64,000 nt of DNA, taken from Collinsella sp. AF23-4AC. GTDB taxonomy: Bacteria; Actinomycetota; Coriobacteriia; Coriobacteriales; Coriobacteriaceae. The notes under the pieces were generated by a model. That model made no database searches. It worked only from the letters and a program-made list of their open reading frames with translations, and was not told the DNA's origin. This document shows, one piece after another, positions 35,644 through 43,519 of this stretch. How positions within the stretch are numbered: the first letter of the stretch is position 1; every line of letters begins with the position of its first letter. The stretch lies in NCBI RefSeq assembly GCF_003462685.1, contig NZ_QRVE01000005.1:1-64000 (forward strand), given 5' to 3'. The translations under genes and the position numbers were made by a program.

Positions 35644-36127
35644 CCTGCGCATTGGCCACGGCTACGACGTTCACCGTTTGGTGGAGGGGCGTCGATGTAT
35701 CATCGGCGGGGTTGACATTCCCTACGAGCGCGGCCTGCTGGGCCACTCGGATGCCGATGTGCTCGCGCATGCCTTGGCCGACGCCATTCTGGGCGCCTGC
35801 CGCGGGGGAGACATCGGCAAGCTATTCCCCGACACCGATCCCGCCTACGAGGGTGCCGATTCGATGGTGCTGCTCGCTCGCGTGATGGACTATGCGCGCG
35901 AGCTGGGCTTTGAGTTTGTCGATGCCGATTGCACCATTGCCTGCCAGCAACCCAAGATCACCCCGCACCGCGATGCCATGCGCGCCAACCTTGCCCATGC
36001 CCTGGGCGTCGACGTCGAAAACGTGGGCATCGCCGCCACTACGACCGAAAAGCTCGGTTGGGAAGGCCAGGGCGAGGGAATCGGCGCCTGGGCCGTCTGC
36101 CTGCTACAGAAAACCGTTAAGGAGTAA
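35633..36127 (+). CDS. ispF: 2-C-methyl-D-erythritol 2,4-cyclodiphosphate synthase
   Basis: IspF forms the cyclic diphosphate in the same pathway. The 164-residue protein has metal ligands in GHGYDVHR and HSDADVLAHAL, and the C-terminal TTEKLGWEGQGEGIGAWAV. ATG 35633 is used because it gives the standard family N-terminus; an in-frame upstream ATG in ispD is less likely. Translation is probably coupled to ispD. Confidence 0.95.
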   Translation: MFSNLRIGHGYDVHRLVEGRRCIIGGVDIPYERGLLGHSDADVLAHALADAILGACRGGDIGKLFPDTDPAYEGADSMVLLARVMDYARELGFEFVDADCTIACQQPKITPHRDAMRANLAHALGVDVENVGIAATTTEKLGWEGQGEGIGAWAVCLLQKTVKE

Positions 36128-36130
36128 CGA

Positions 36131-37597
36131 ATGCGTATCTACAACAGCGCTACCCATAAAAAGGAAGAGTTCCAGCCCATCGAGTCCGGCAAGGTCCGCA
36201 TGTACGTGTGCGGCCCCACGGTCTACGACAACATCCACATCGGCAATGCCCGCACGTTCATCAGCTTTGACGTGATTCGTCGCTGGCTCATCGCGAGCGG
36301 CTACGAGGTCACGTTCGCCCAGAACCTCACCGACGTCGACGACAAGATCATCAAGCGCGCCAACGAGCAGGGCCGTACGGCTGCCGAGGTCGCGACGGAG
36401 TTCTCCGACAAGTTCATCGGCGTCATGCGCGCCGCCAACGTGCTCGATCCCGATGTGCGCCCCCGCGCCACCAAGGAGATCGGCCCCATGATCGCCATGA
36501 TCAAGACGCTTATCGAGCAGGGCCACGCTTACGCAGCCGATAACGGCGATGTGTACTTTGCCGTGCGCAGCGATCCCAACTATGGTCAGGTCTCGGGCCG
36601 CAACATCGACGACCTTATGGTTGGCGCGCGCATCGAGGAGAACGAGGACAAGAACGACCCGCTCGACTTTGCCCTGTGGAAGGCCGCCAAGCCCGGCGAG
36701 CCCAGCTGGCCGAGCCCCTGGGGCGAGGGCCGTCCCGGTTGGCACACCGAGTGCGCCGCCATGGTGCATCGCTACCTGGGCACCCCGATCGATATCCACG
36801 GCGGCGGCTCCGACCTTGCCTTCCCGCATCACGAGAACGAGTGCGCCCAGGCCACCTGCGCCTGGCACCAGGGCTTCTCCAACACCTGGATGCACACGGG
36901 CATGCTGCTGGTAGACGGCGAGAAAATGTCCAAGTCGCTCGGCAACTTCTTTACGCTGGCCGAGGTCCTCGATCAGCACTCCGCTGCCGCCCTGCGCCTG
37001 CTGATGCTGCAGACGAGCTATCGGTCGCCGCTCGACTTTTCTTGGGAGCGCCTGGAGGGTGCCGAGAATTCGCTCACGCGTATCGCCGGTACGGTCGAGA
37101 ACCTGCGCTGGGCCGCGAACCATGCGACGGCCGATGCCGATGAGGCAGCATCCGAGGCGTTTGCCGCCAAGGCCGCCGAGACCCGCGCCACCTTTAAGGA
37201 GTGCATGGACGACGACTTTAACACCGCCGGTGCCATGGGTGCCGTCTTTGGCTTTGTGACCGAGTGCAACCAGTACCTGGAGCAGGCGGGCGACGCTGCC
37301 GACAAGGCCGCTGCCCTGGCCGCCGCCGATACGCTGGTCGAGCTGCTCGATACGTTTGGTGTTGAGCTTCCCGAGCCCAAGGTCGAGCTGCCGCTGGGTC
37401 TGCTGGGCGTTGCCGCCGGTCTGGTTGCCTACACGGGCGACGACGTGGACGAGGCCGCTGCCAAGATTCTCGAGGCTCGTGCCGAGGCCCGTGCCGCCAA
37501 GAACTGGGATCTGGCAGATGCCATCCGCGATCAGCTCAAGGACCTGGGCCTGACGATTGAAGATACTGCCGCGGGCACTCGTATTAAATCTCTCTAA
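36131..37597 (+). CDS. cysS: Cysteinyl-tRNA synthetase
   Basis: CysS charges tRNA-Cys. The 488-residue class I enzyme has the HIGH motif as HIGNA, zinc ligands in CGPTVYD, GWHTECAAM and FPHHENE, and KMSKSLGNF. It follows ispF by 3 bases. In Bacillus the same neighbourhood (ispDF, cysS, then rlmB) exists. Confidence 0.96.
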   Translation: MRIYNSATHKKEEFQPIESGKVRMYVCGPTVYDNIHIGNARTFISFDVIRRWLIASGYEVTFAQNLTDVDDKIIKRANEQGRTAAEVATEFSDKFIGVMRAANVLDPDVRPRATKEIGPMIAMIKTLIEQGHAYAADNGDVYFAVRSDPNYGQVSGRNIDDLMVGARIEENEDKNDPLDFALWKAAKPGEPSWPSPWGEGRPGWHTECAAMVHRYLGTPIDIHGGGSDLAFPHHENECAQATCAWHQGFSNTWMHTGMLLVDGEKMSKSLGNFFTLAEVLDQHSAAALRLLMLQTSYRSPLDFSWERLEGAENSLTRIAGTVENLRWAANHATADADEAASEAFAAKAAETRATFKECMDDDFNTAGAMGAVFGFVTECNQYLEQAGDAADKAAALAAADTLVELLDTFGVELPEPKVELPLGLLGVAAGLVAYTGDDVDEAAAKILEARAEARAAKNWDLADAIRDQLKDLGLTIEDTAAGTRIKSL

Positions 37598-37602
37598 TCC
37601 CT

Positions 37603-37707
37603 GCGGGTTTTCCAAGTGCCCGATCTTGCCGTTCAAACCGTCGCTCGCGTACTCAAGTACGCGTCGCTCCTCTTTCACGGCAATCTCGGGCACTTGGAAA
37701 ACCCGTA
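37603..37707. repeat. Long cruciform-like inverted repeat after cysS
   Basis: The outer arms, about 30 bases each, begin GCGGGTTTTCCAAGTGCCCG and end CGGGCACTTGGAAAACCCG. The middle holds a second perfect hairpin, GCGTACT/AGTACGC. It directly follows the cysS stop by 5 bases and may end its transcript or stabilise it. Confidence 0.8.
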
Positions 37708-37783
37708 CCGACCGCCCGAATTAATATTCATGGGCGGTCGTTTATTTTGTTTCGTTTGATAGTTGTATTTAGGAGGTCGCTTT

Positions 37784-38698
37784 ATGGCCGACAATCGCAG
37801 GCGTTCGCCTCGTGGTGGCAAGCAGACTGCTTCTGGCTCGCGTCCGATTCGCCGCAATGACCGCGCTGCCGCTCCCAAGGGCCAGCGCGATCGCACCCAG
37901 GCCGCGCGTCCGCAGCGCGATCGTAATCGCGAGGGCGCCCAGGCTCCCAAGGGCGAGTTTATCGAAGGTCGCCGTGCTGCCGCCGAGGCGCTGCGCACCG
38001 GTTTTCCCATCAAATGCGCGCTCATTGCCGAGGGCGGGGAGCGCGATGCCGCCTTGTCGCGCTTGGTCGACGACCTCAACGCCGCGGGTGTCCGCATTAA
38101 GTATGTGCCGCGCGCGCAGCTCGACGCACTGTCGAGCCATGGCGCTCACCAGGGCATTGCGCTCGAGGTTGGCAATTTCCCCTATGCGGACGTCGCCGAC
38201 ATCCTCGACCGCGCGGGCGATGGCCCGGCGCTCGTCGTCGTGCTCGACCACGTGACCGACGACGGCAACTTTGGCGCCATTGTGCGCTCCGCCGAGGTCG
38301 TGGGTGCTGCGGGCGTCATCATTGCCAACAAGCGTGCCGCCGGCGTGACCGTGGGCAGCTACAAGACCTCTGCCGGTGCCGTCATGCACCTGCCTATCGC
38401 GCAGGTGCCCAACATCGCCCGTGCGCTCGACGACCTCAAGGCCGCTGGCTTTTGGGTGGGCGGTGCTTCCGAGCACGCCGAGGGCAGCTGCTGGGATGCT
38501 CCCTTCGAGGGCCGCGTGGCGCTCGTCATGGGCTCCGAGGGCGACGGCATCTCGCGCCTGGTGCTCGAGAAATGCGACTTTTTGACCAAGCTTCCCCAGC
38601 GCGGCATGACCGAGAGCCTCAACGTTGCCCAGGCGACCACGGCGCTGTGCTTTGAGTGGCTGCGTCGCAACGCCGGCGAGCTCATGGGGGAGGAGTAG
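37784..38698 (+). CDS. rlmB: 23S rRNA (guanosine-2'-O-)-methyltransferase RlmB
   Basis: RlmB methylates a guanosine in 23S rRNA. The 304-residue protein has a basic N-terminal extension (about residues 1-60, Arg/Lys/Gln-rich), a substrate-binding domain starting GEFIEGRRAAAEALR, and the SPOUT knot core with DHVTDDGNFGAIVRSAEVVG, VMGSEGDGI and ESLNVAQATTALCFE. AGGAGG precedes ATG 37784. The family name and target base are inferred from the synteny with Bacillus. Confidence 0.9.
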   Translation: MADNRRRSPRGGKQTASGSRPIRRNDRAAAPKGQRDRTQAARPQRDRNREGAQAPKGEFIEGRRAAAEALRTGFPIKCALIAEGGERDAALSRLVDDLNAAGVRIKYVPRAQLDALSSHGAHQGIALEVGNFPYADVADILDRAGDGPALVVVLDHVTDDGNFGAIVRSAEVVGAAGVIIANKRAAGVTVGSYKTSAGAVMHLPIAQVPNIARALDDLKAAGFWVGGASEHAEGSCWDAPFEGRVALVMGSEGDGISRLVLEKCDFLTKLPQRGMTESLNVAQATTALCFEWLRRNAGELMGEE

Positions 38699-38701
38699 CG
38701 C

Positions 38702-39379
38702 ATGTCCAAGAAGAACCGCGCCAAGTCCAAGGCCAAGCGCTTTGGCGAAGGCTCGGCCAAGCCGATTGTTTCGGCCGCGACCTATGGTGTGGGCGGCAAT
38801 GCGTTTGCGCAGGCCATCGCCGATCCGGTCTCGACGGTGCACTCCAATAAGCCCGAGCTGCTGGTGGTCGACGGCTACAACGTGATCCACTGCACGCCGC
38901 GCTACGAAAAGCTCGTGTACGACCATTCCGACGATCCGTATTCCAGCGACGTTCACGATATGGCGCGCACCGCACTCATCAACGACGTGGCGGCGTTTGC
39001 CCAGGGCCGCTACGAGGCCGTGATCGTGTTTGACGGTGCGGGCAATATCTCTAGCGAGCGCCCCAACCTGCCGGCCCGCGGCGTGCGCATCGAGTTTTCG
39101 CCGACGGGCGTTTCTGCCGATACCGTGGTACAGAAGCTCTGCATCGAGGCACGTGAGGAGGGCCGCGCGTGCTCCGTGGTATCGAGTGACGGCACAATCC
39201 AGGCCGTCGTCATGGGCAAGGGTGTTACGCGCATCTCGAGCCGCATGCTGGTGGACGAGATCAAGCAGATCGATAACGACGTTCACGAGGCAGAGGAGGC
39301 TCCGCAGATCAAGATGACTCTGGGCAGTCGCCTGAGCCCCGATGCCCTGGCCAAGCTAAAGGCCCTTCGTGGCCGGTAG
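38702..39379 (+). CDS. rae1: NYN-domain endoribonuclease (Rae1/YacP-like)
   Basis: Rae1 cleaves mRNA in the ribosomal A site in Bacillus. The 225-residue protein has a basic N-terminal segment and the NYN/PIN-like nuclease core with LLVVDGYNVIH (catalytic Asp), ALINDVAAFAQ and a conserved acidic VVSSDGTIQ motif. It starts 3 bases after rlmB. The rlmB-rae1 pair is conserved in Gram-positive genomes. Confidence 0.86.
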   Translation: MSKKNRAKSKAKRFGEGSAKPIVSAATYGVGGNAFAQAIADPVSTVHSNKPELLVVDGYNVIHCTPRYEKLVYDHSDDPYSSDVHDMARTALINDVAAFAQGRYEAVIVFDGAGNISSERPNLPARGVRIEFSPTGVSADTVVQKLCIEAREEGRACSVVSSDGTIQAVVMGKGVTRISSRMLVDEIKQIDNDVHEAEEAPQIKMTLGSRLSPDALAKLKALRGR

Positions 39380-39454
39380 GGGAGTATCTGTAGAGACCAG
39401 CTACTCGGCTGGTCAATTCACTGGCTTGTAGTTATTGGATTGTGGACTTGCCAT

Positions 39455-39510
39455 CGCCAAAACGAATAGTTTTTTGTTTTGGCGAACAGACGAAACTATT
39501 CGTTCTGGCG
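39455..39510. repeat. Inverted repeat CGCCAAAACGAATAGTTT
   Basis: CGCCAAAACGAATAGTTT at 39455-39472 is repeated inverted as AAACTATTCGTTCTGGCG at 39493-39510. A second inverted copy of the first half (TGTTTTGGCG, 39475-39484) gives an alternative inner stem, so two mutually exclusive folds are possible. A partial direct copy, GGCGAATAGTTT, follows. Confidence 0.75.
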
Positions 39511-39603
39511 AATAGTTTTGAGATGTGGTCGGTCGAAGGGCCTGTTGCGCCCCATCCTCAATTCCTTTATCCTTAACAGGCTTCGCGCGAAAGCGCCAAG
39601 TGT

Positions 39604-39678
39604 GCCAGTGTGGCGCAACGGTAGCGCAACTGATTTGTAATCAGTGGGTTGCAGGTTCGATTCCTGTCACTGGCTCCA
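39604..39678 (+). tRNA. tRNA-Thr (anticodon UGU)
   Basis: It starts GCCAGTG and ends CACTGGCTCCA with encoded CCA. The anticodon stem ACTGA/TCAGT holds the loop TTTGTAA, anticodon TGT. T-arm GGTTCGATTCC. Confidence 0.95.
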
Positions 39679-39687
39679 TGAGAGTTT

Positions 39688-39725
39688 CGGGCTCTGTTCC
39701 CTTGTGGGACAGGGCCCGTTTCTAT
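39688..39725 (+). terminator. Terminator after tRNA-Thr(UGU)
   Basis: CGGGCTCTGTTCCC and GGGACAGGGCCCG form the stem, followed by TTTCTATTT. The right arm contains GGGACAGG, the same octamer as in the dispersed hairpins. Confidence 0.8.
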
Positions 39726-39773
39726 TTATGTTGACATGTCAGCGGGTTTGACTCCCACCAAGCTTCAGGTTTG

Positions 39774-39828
39774 TCTCGATCTATAACACGGGCGGGCTGA
39801 AAACCTTTCTTACTGTTACAGAATGAGA
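39774..39828. repeat. Dispersed hairpin, TCTCGATCTGTAACA family, copy 1
   Basis: TCTCGATCTATAACA and TGTTACAGAATGAGA form a 15-base stem with mismatches around a 25-base loop. This is the most diverged of the four copies. Confidence 0.75.
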
Positions 39829-39853
39829 CGTAAGCGGAGGTCTCTGCGTAATA

Positions 39854-39908
39854 TCTCGACCTGTAACAGATAGGGGAGAAAATGTTCTCTATATGTTACA
39901 GATCGAGA
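39854..39908. repeat. Dispersed hairpin, TCTCGATCTGTAACA family, copy 2
   Basis: TCTCGACCTGTAACA and TGTTACAGATCGAGA flank GATAGGGGAGAAAATGTTCT plus a short tail. The inner part holds a GAGAA/TTCTC pairing. Confidence 0.8.
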
Positions 39909-39941
39909 CAAAAGCCGTGTCGAGCTCGGCTGCCCCCCCTT

Positions 39942-40084
39942 GAGCGTGGATTATCGGACGTACGAGCGTGGAAAATCTCCCGCTTAGTGAATGAGCGTGG
40001 AAAATCTGCCACTTTGGCCTTGGGGACACGCCAAAAGTGGGAGATTATCCACGCTCGATTTCAAACGGAAGATAATCCACGCTC
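39942..40084. repeat. Nested array of GAGCGTGGAAAATCT inverted repeats
   Basis: There are three forward copies (39942, 39964, 39993) and two inverted copies (ends at 40056 and 40084). The innermost pair runs GAGCGTGGAAAATCTGCCAC against GTGGGAGATTATCCACGCTC with CTTTGG/CCAAAA closing the loop CCTTGGGGACACG. The outermost pair, GAGCGTGGATTATC and GATAATCCACGCTC, encloses everything. The 39380-40299 interval otherwise has no recognisable gene. Confidence 0.8.
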
Positions 40085-40299
40085 GAGTCTGCCACGGAAG
40101 CCCGATCTCGACCTATATATAGGTGCAAATAGGCTGTTATCGAAGTTCGATCCTGAAGGTGTACTCCACTACGCCAAAGTGTTACCTTGGGAAATGTCAC
40201 CTCTGTATCCAAAACCACTGTCCTTCACATCCAAACTCAACAAAACCGCAGGTCACGGCTATATAGATACGCCCGGAACCGTGTATCTAGAGGTTTTCG
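40085..40299. other. Intergenic stretch upstream of the tRNA-tuf promoter
   Basis: A stop-free frame (plus) spans it, but the peptide is not recognised, has no good start, and runs through the repeat array and promoter. I regard the region as non-coding, possibly a remnant of a lost gene. Confidence 0.35.
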
Positions 40300-40329
40300 T
40301 TGACAGCCCCCAAGGTTGCATCGTATTAT
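40300..40329 (+). promoter_or_regulatory. Promoter of the tRNA-Tyr-Thr-Met-tuf unit
   Basis: TTGACA at 40300-40305 and TATTAT at 40324-40329 are 18 bases apart, 62 bases before tRNA-Tyr. The upstream GAGGTTTTCG matches the sequence before the rpmG promoter at 42131. Confidence 0.75.
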
Positions 40330-40391
40330 CTTTTTCGTTCGCGGGGGCGGCGGTCCAAAAGACCAAAGGACCTGCGGATACTTGAACGATT

Positions 40392-40473
40392 GGGAGTTTG
40401 CCCGAGTGGTTAATGGGGACGGGCTGTAAACCCGTTGGCTCTGCCTACATAGGTTCGAATCCTATAGCTCCCA
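40392..40473 (+). tRNA. tRNA-Tyr (anticodon GUA)
   Basis: It starts GGGAGTT, has the anticodon loop CTGTAAA (anticodon GTA) and a variable arm, as in type II tRNAs. The acceptor closes with AGCTCCC, and CCA is not encoded (ACCC follows). Confidence 0.93.
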
Positions 40474-40483
40474 CCCGTCAAGT

Positions 40484-40559
40484 GCCTGTATAGCTCAGTC
40501 GGTAGAGCACTTCGTTGGTAACGAAGAGGTCACCAGTTCAAGTCTGGTTGCAGGCTCCA
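40484..40559 (+). tRNA. tRNA-Thr (anticodon GGU)
   Basis: It starts GCCTGTA and ends TGCAGGCTCCA with encoded CCA. The anticodon loop is TTGGTAA, anticodon GGT. It is the second threonine tRNA within 900 bases. Confidence 0.95.
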
Positions 40560-40562
40560 TCC

Positions 40563-40639
40563 GGCGGTGTAGCTCAGTTGGTTAGAGCACACGGTTCATA
40601 CCCGTGGCGTCACTGGTTCGAATCCAGTCACCGCTACCA
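40563..40639 (+). tRNA. tRNA-Met, elongator (anticodon CAU)
   Basis: It starts GGCGGTG and ends CACCGCTACCA with encoded CCA. The anticodon loop TTCATAC gives CAT. The first pair is G1-U72, as in the Bacillus elongator; it lacks the GGG/CCC anticodon-stem pairs of initiators, so it is assigned as elongator. Confidence 0.9.
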
Positions 40640-40650
40640 TAGGTAACACG

Positions 40651-40681
40651 GTGGCTTCTCAATAGTATGTTGAGAGGCCAC
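40651..40681 (+). promoter_or_regulatory. Hairpin between tRNA-Met and tuf
   Basis: GTGGCTTCTCAA and TTGAGAGGCCAC form a 12-base stem (one G-U pair) around TAGTATG, with no T-run. It may be a processing site separating tRNAs from the tuf message, or a partial terminator. Confidence 0.5.
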
Positions 40682-40735
40682 TATGGTATAAAGGCAAAGT
40701 CCCGTCCGGGGACGACCTGTTAAGAGGAGGGCTTT

Positions 40736-41926
40736 ATGGCCAAAGAGAAGTTTGAGCGCACTAAGCCGCATGTTAACATCGGCACCATTGGTCACGTCGA
40801 CCACGGCAAGACCACGCTGACCGCTGCCATCACCAAGGTTCTCTCCGAGACCGAGGGCTGCAAGGCTGACTTCACTGCGTTCGAGAACATCGACAAGGCT
40901 CCCGAGGAGCGCGAGCGCGGCATTACGATCTCCGTCTCCCACGTCGAGTACGAGACCGCTTCCCGTCACTACGCTCACGTTGACTGCCCGGGTCACGCTG
41001 ACTACGTCAAGAACATGATCTCCGGCGCTGCTCAGATGGACGGCGCTATCCTGGTCATCGCTGCTACCGACGGCCCCATGGCTCAGACTCGCGAGCACAT
41101 CCTGCTCGCCCGTCAGGTCGGCGTTCCCTACATCGTCGTCTTCCTGAACAAGTGCGACATGGTCGACGATGACGAGCTTATCGACCTCGTCGAGATGGAG
41201 ACCCGTGAGCTCCTCTCCGAGTACGATTTCCCCGGCGACGACATCCCCGTCATCCGTGGTTCCGCTCTGGGCGCTCTCGAGGGCGACGCCAAGTGGATGG
41301 ACGCCATTCGCGAGCTCATGAACGCTGTCGACGAGTACATCCCGACGCCTGCTCGCAACAACGACCTCCCGTTCCTGATGGCCGTTGAGGACGTTATGAC
41401 CATCTCCGGCCGTGGTACCGTTGCTACCGGCCGTGTCGAGCGCGGTGAGCTCAAGCTCAACGAGCCCGTCGAGATTGTCGGCATCAAGGATACCCAGAAC
41501 ACCGTCGTTACCGGTATCGAGATGTTCCGTAAGTCCATGGACTTCTGCGAGGCTGGCGACAACGTCGGTCTGCTGCTCCGCGGCATCAAGCGCGAGGACA
41601 TCGAGCGCGGCCAGGTTCTCTGCAAGCCCGGTTCGGTTACCCCGCACACCAAGTTCACCGGTGAGATCTACGTTCTGACCAAGGAGGAGGGCGGCCGTCA
41701 CACCCCGTTCTTCGATGGTTATCGTCCTCAGTTCTACTTCCGTACCACCGACGTTACCGGTACGGTCAAGCTCCCCGAGGGCACCGAGATGGCTATGCCT
41801 GGTGACCACATCACCATCGAGGGCGACCTCATCCACCCGATCGCCATGGAGGAGGGCCTGCGCTTCGCTATCCGCGAGGGTGGCCACACCGTCGGTTCGG
41901 GCATCGTCTCCACGATCATTGAGTAA
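40736..41926 (+). CDS. tuf: Elongation factor Tu
   Basis: EF-Tu carries aminoacyl-tRNA to the ribosome. The 396-residue protein has G1 GHVDHGKTT, the switch [14 protein letters not shown] and NKCD. GAGGAGG precedes ATG 40736. Unlike most bacteria it does not follow fusA here but a three-tRNA cluster, so tRNAs and EF-Tu are likely transcribed together. Codon use is strongly biased to C- and G-ending optimal codons, fitting high expression. Confidence 0.97.
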   Translation: MAKEKFERTKPHVNIGTIGHVDHGKTTLTAAITKVLSETEGCKADFTAFENIDKAPEERERGITISVSHVEYETASRHYAHVDCPGHADYVKNMISGAAQMDGAILVIAATDGPMAQTREHILLARQVGVPYIVVFLNKCDMVDDDELIDLVEMETRELLSEYDFPGDDIPVIRGSALGALEGDAKWMDAIRELMNAVDEYIPTPARNNDLPFLMAVEDVMTISGRGTVATGRVERGELKLNEPVEIVGIKDTQNTVVTGIEMFRKSMDFCEAGDNVGLLLRGIKREDIERGQVLCKPGSVTPHTKFTGEIYVLTKEEGGRHTPFFDGYRPQFYFRTTDVTGTVKLPEGTEMAMPGDHITIEGDLIHPIAMEEGLRFAIREGGHTVGSGIVSTIIE

Positions 41927-41952
41927 ATTAGCTCTTTGATATAGCTGACTTA

Positions 41953-41991
41953 GAGAACCCGGCACTTATATGGGTGCCGGGTTCTTTTCTG
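41953..41991 (+). terminator. Terminator after tuf
   Basis: GAACCCGGCAC and GTGCCGGGTTC form an 11-base stem, followed by TTTTCT. Confidence 0.9.
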
Positions 41992-42130
41992 CAATGGATA
42001 TTGAGCCGTTGCTGGTGTCGAGAGGATCGATAATGGTCCTGGATGCACCGTCGATTAGCTCTCGATGGCTTCATTGATGTGTTCCAAATATGAATGGATC
42101 CACCGAGAACCAATTGACTCGAGGTTTTCA

Positions 42131-42160
42131 TTGACAGCACTTACGTGGAGCTGATAAAGT
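42131..42160 (+). promoter_or_regulatory. Promoter of rpmG-tRNA-Trp-secE-nusG
   Basis: TTGACA at 42131-42136 and TAAAGT at 42155-42160 are 18 bases apart, about 46 bases before rpmG. It is preceded by GAGGTTTTCA, nearly identical to the tRNA-tuf promoter at 40300. The rest of the 41992-42130 gap shows no gene. Confidence 0.7.
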
Positions 42161-42205
42161 AACAACTCGTGCCCGTACGGGGCGGAAATGAAAGGTTCAG
42201 GATAC

Positions 42206-42355
42206 ATGCGTACTCTAGTTACTCTTGCGTGCACTGAGTGCAAGCGCCGCAACTATACGACCACCAAGAACAAGTCGACCATGCCTGATCGTATGGAGAT
42301 CAAGAAGTATTGCCCCTGGTGCCGTCACCACACGCTGCACAAAGAGACTCGCTAG
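42206..42355 (+). CDS. rpmG: 50S ribosomal protein L33
   Basis: This short gene encodes a 49-residue basic protein starting [20 protein letters not shown]. The two CxxC motifs, CTEC and CPWC, mark the zinc-binding form of L33. GAAAGGTTCAGGATAC precedes ATG 42206. The place before tRNA-Trp, secE and nusG is the standard one. Confidence 0.95.
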   Translation: MRTLVTLACTECKRRNYTTTKNKSTMPDRMEIKKYCPWCRHHTLHKETR

Positions 42356-42368
42356 TCTCTAGTCACAT

Positions 42369-42444
42369 ACGCCAGTAGTTCAATTGGTAGAGCATCGGTC
42401 TCCAAAACCGAGTGTTGAGGGTTCGAGTCCTTCCTGGCGTGCCA
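42369..42444 (+). tRNA. tRNA-Trp (anticodon CCA)
   Basis: It starts ACGCCAG and ends CTGGCGTGCCA with encoded CCA. The anticodon loop CTCCAAA gives CCA. It lies between rpmG and secE, the common arrangement. Confidence 0.95.
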
Positions 42445-42453
42445 GTCATTATT

Positions 42454-42487
42454 CCGTAAGCTCCCACTTGGGGGCTTACGGTTTACT
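42454..42487 (+). terminator. Hairpin between tRNA-Trp and secE
   Basis: CCGTAAGCTCCC and GGGGGCTTACGG form the stem, followed by TTTACT. The T-run is weak, so it may be a partial terminator. Confidence 0.65.
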
Positions 42488-42520
42488 CATGTATAAGCGC
42501 ATTGCGCGGAGGTAACCCAA

Positions 42521-42859
42521 ATGGCCAACAAGAAGAACAAGAAGAAGGCTCAGCAGCCGGCACCTGCCAACAACGCTGCCGCCAACTCCAAGGTTGAGGC
42601 CAAGAAGGCCGTTGCCAAGAAGAACGAGAAGGCTGCGAAGTCCAAGAAGAACGAGAAGCCTGGTTTCTTCGCCCGCACCAAGAAGTATTTCGCTTCGGTC
42701 AAGTCCGAGATGAAGCGTGTCACGTGGCCCGATAAGAAGGAGCTCGTGAACTACTCGGTCGTCGTTTGTGCTTCTCTGGTCGTCGTCGGCGTCGTCATCG
42801 CTCTGCTCGATGCTGGCTTTGGCGAGGCTCTTGCTCTGTTCTCTGGATTGAGGGGCTAA
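42521..42859 (+). CDS. secE: Preprotein translocase subunit SecE
   Basis: SecE is the essential small subunit of the SecYEG channel. The 112-residue protein has a long, very Lys/Ala-rich N-terminus (about residues 1-50), then the family core YFASVKSEMKRVTWPDKKEL and one membrane helix (about residues 78-98). It is followed 3 bases later by nusG. Confidence 0.93.
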   Translation: MANKKNKKKAQQPAPANNAAANSKVEAKKAVAKKNEKAAKSKKNEKPGFFARTKKYFASVKSEMKRVTWPDKKELVNYSVVVCASLVVVGVVIALLDAGFGEALALFSGLRG

Positions 42860-42862
42860 ACC

Positions 42863-43399
42863 ATGTCTAAGCGTTGGTACGTCGTTCACACTTACTCCGG
42901 ATACGAGAACCGCGTAAAGTCCGATCTCGAGCATCGTATCGAGACCATGGGCATGCAGGACCGTATCTTTGATATCGAGATTCCTATGGAGCGTGTCACC
43001 GAGATTAAAGAGGGTGGCAAGCGTGAGACCAAGGATTCCAAGATCTTCCCGGGTTATGTCCTGGTCCGCATGGAGATGGATGACGATGCTTGGACGTGCG
43101 TTCGTAACACGCCTGGCGTCACCGGTTTCCTGGGCGGCAACGGCAAGCCCGCTCCGCTTTCCCGCGACGAGTACAACAAGATGACTCGTCGTCCCGGTAA
43201 GGGCGATTCGCCCAAGCGCACCTCGGTCGATATTCAGGTCGGCACGTCCGTCCGCGTCACCGATGGCCCGCTTACCGACTTTGATGGCAAGGTCTCCGAG
43301 GTTAACACCGAGGCTGGCAAGCTCAAGGTCACGCTGATGATCTTTGGCCGCGAGACGCCGGTCGAGCTCGACTTTAACCAGGTCGCTGTCATCGCTTAA
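42863..43399 (+). CDS. nusG: Transcription termination/antitermination factor NusG
   Basis: NusG links RNA polymerase to Rho or the ribosome. The 178-residue protein has the NGN domain start KRWYVVHTYSGYE, IPMERVTEIKEGGK, KIFPGYVLVRM and the C-terminal KOW motif VRVTDGPLTDFDGKVSEV. It is conserved with secE and rplKA. Confidence 0.96.
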   Translation: MSKRWYVVHTYSGYENRVKSDLEHRIETMGMQDRIFDIEIPMERVTEIKEGGKRETKDSKIFPGYVLVRMEMDDDAWTCVRNTPGVTGFLGGNGKPAPLSRDEYNKMTRRPGKGDSPKRTSVDIQVGTSVRVTDGPLTDFDGKVSEVNTEAGKLKVTLMIFGRETPVELDFNQVAVIA

Positions 43400-43519
43400 G
43401 TTTTCGTCCGTTCGCGCGAGCGTGCTTCTTCTGTGACTGCTCATCTCAGGAGTGCTTCTAACACGTGCGTGCTTACGATATAGCAAGTACTTCACACTCG
43501 TGATTCGAAAGGAATGACC

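Noticed and set aside
39774..40084. Possible CRISPR array because of repeated 15-base blocks
   Set aside because: Repeats are inverted and irregularly spaced, with no uniform spacers and no cas genes.
39882..40385. Open frame of 167 codons across the repeat array
   Set aside because: No ribosome site, no recognised protein, and it runs through the inverted repeats and a promoter.
40563..40639. Initiator tRNA for the CAU anticodon gene
   Set aside because: The three G-C pairs of the anticodon stem and the unpaired C1 typical of initiators are missing; it matches elongator tRNA-Met.
40736..41926. str operon context (rpsL-rpsG-fusA-tuf)
   Set aside because: No rpsL, rpsG or fusA is present; tuf stands behind tRNAs.
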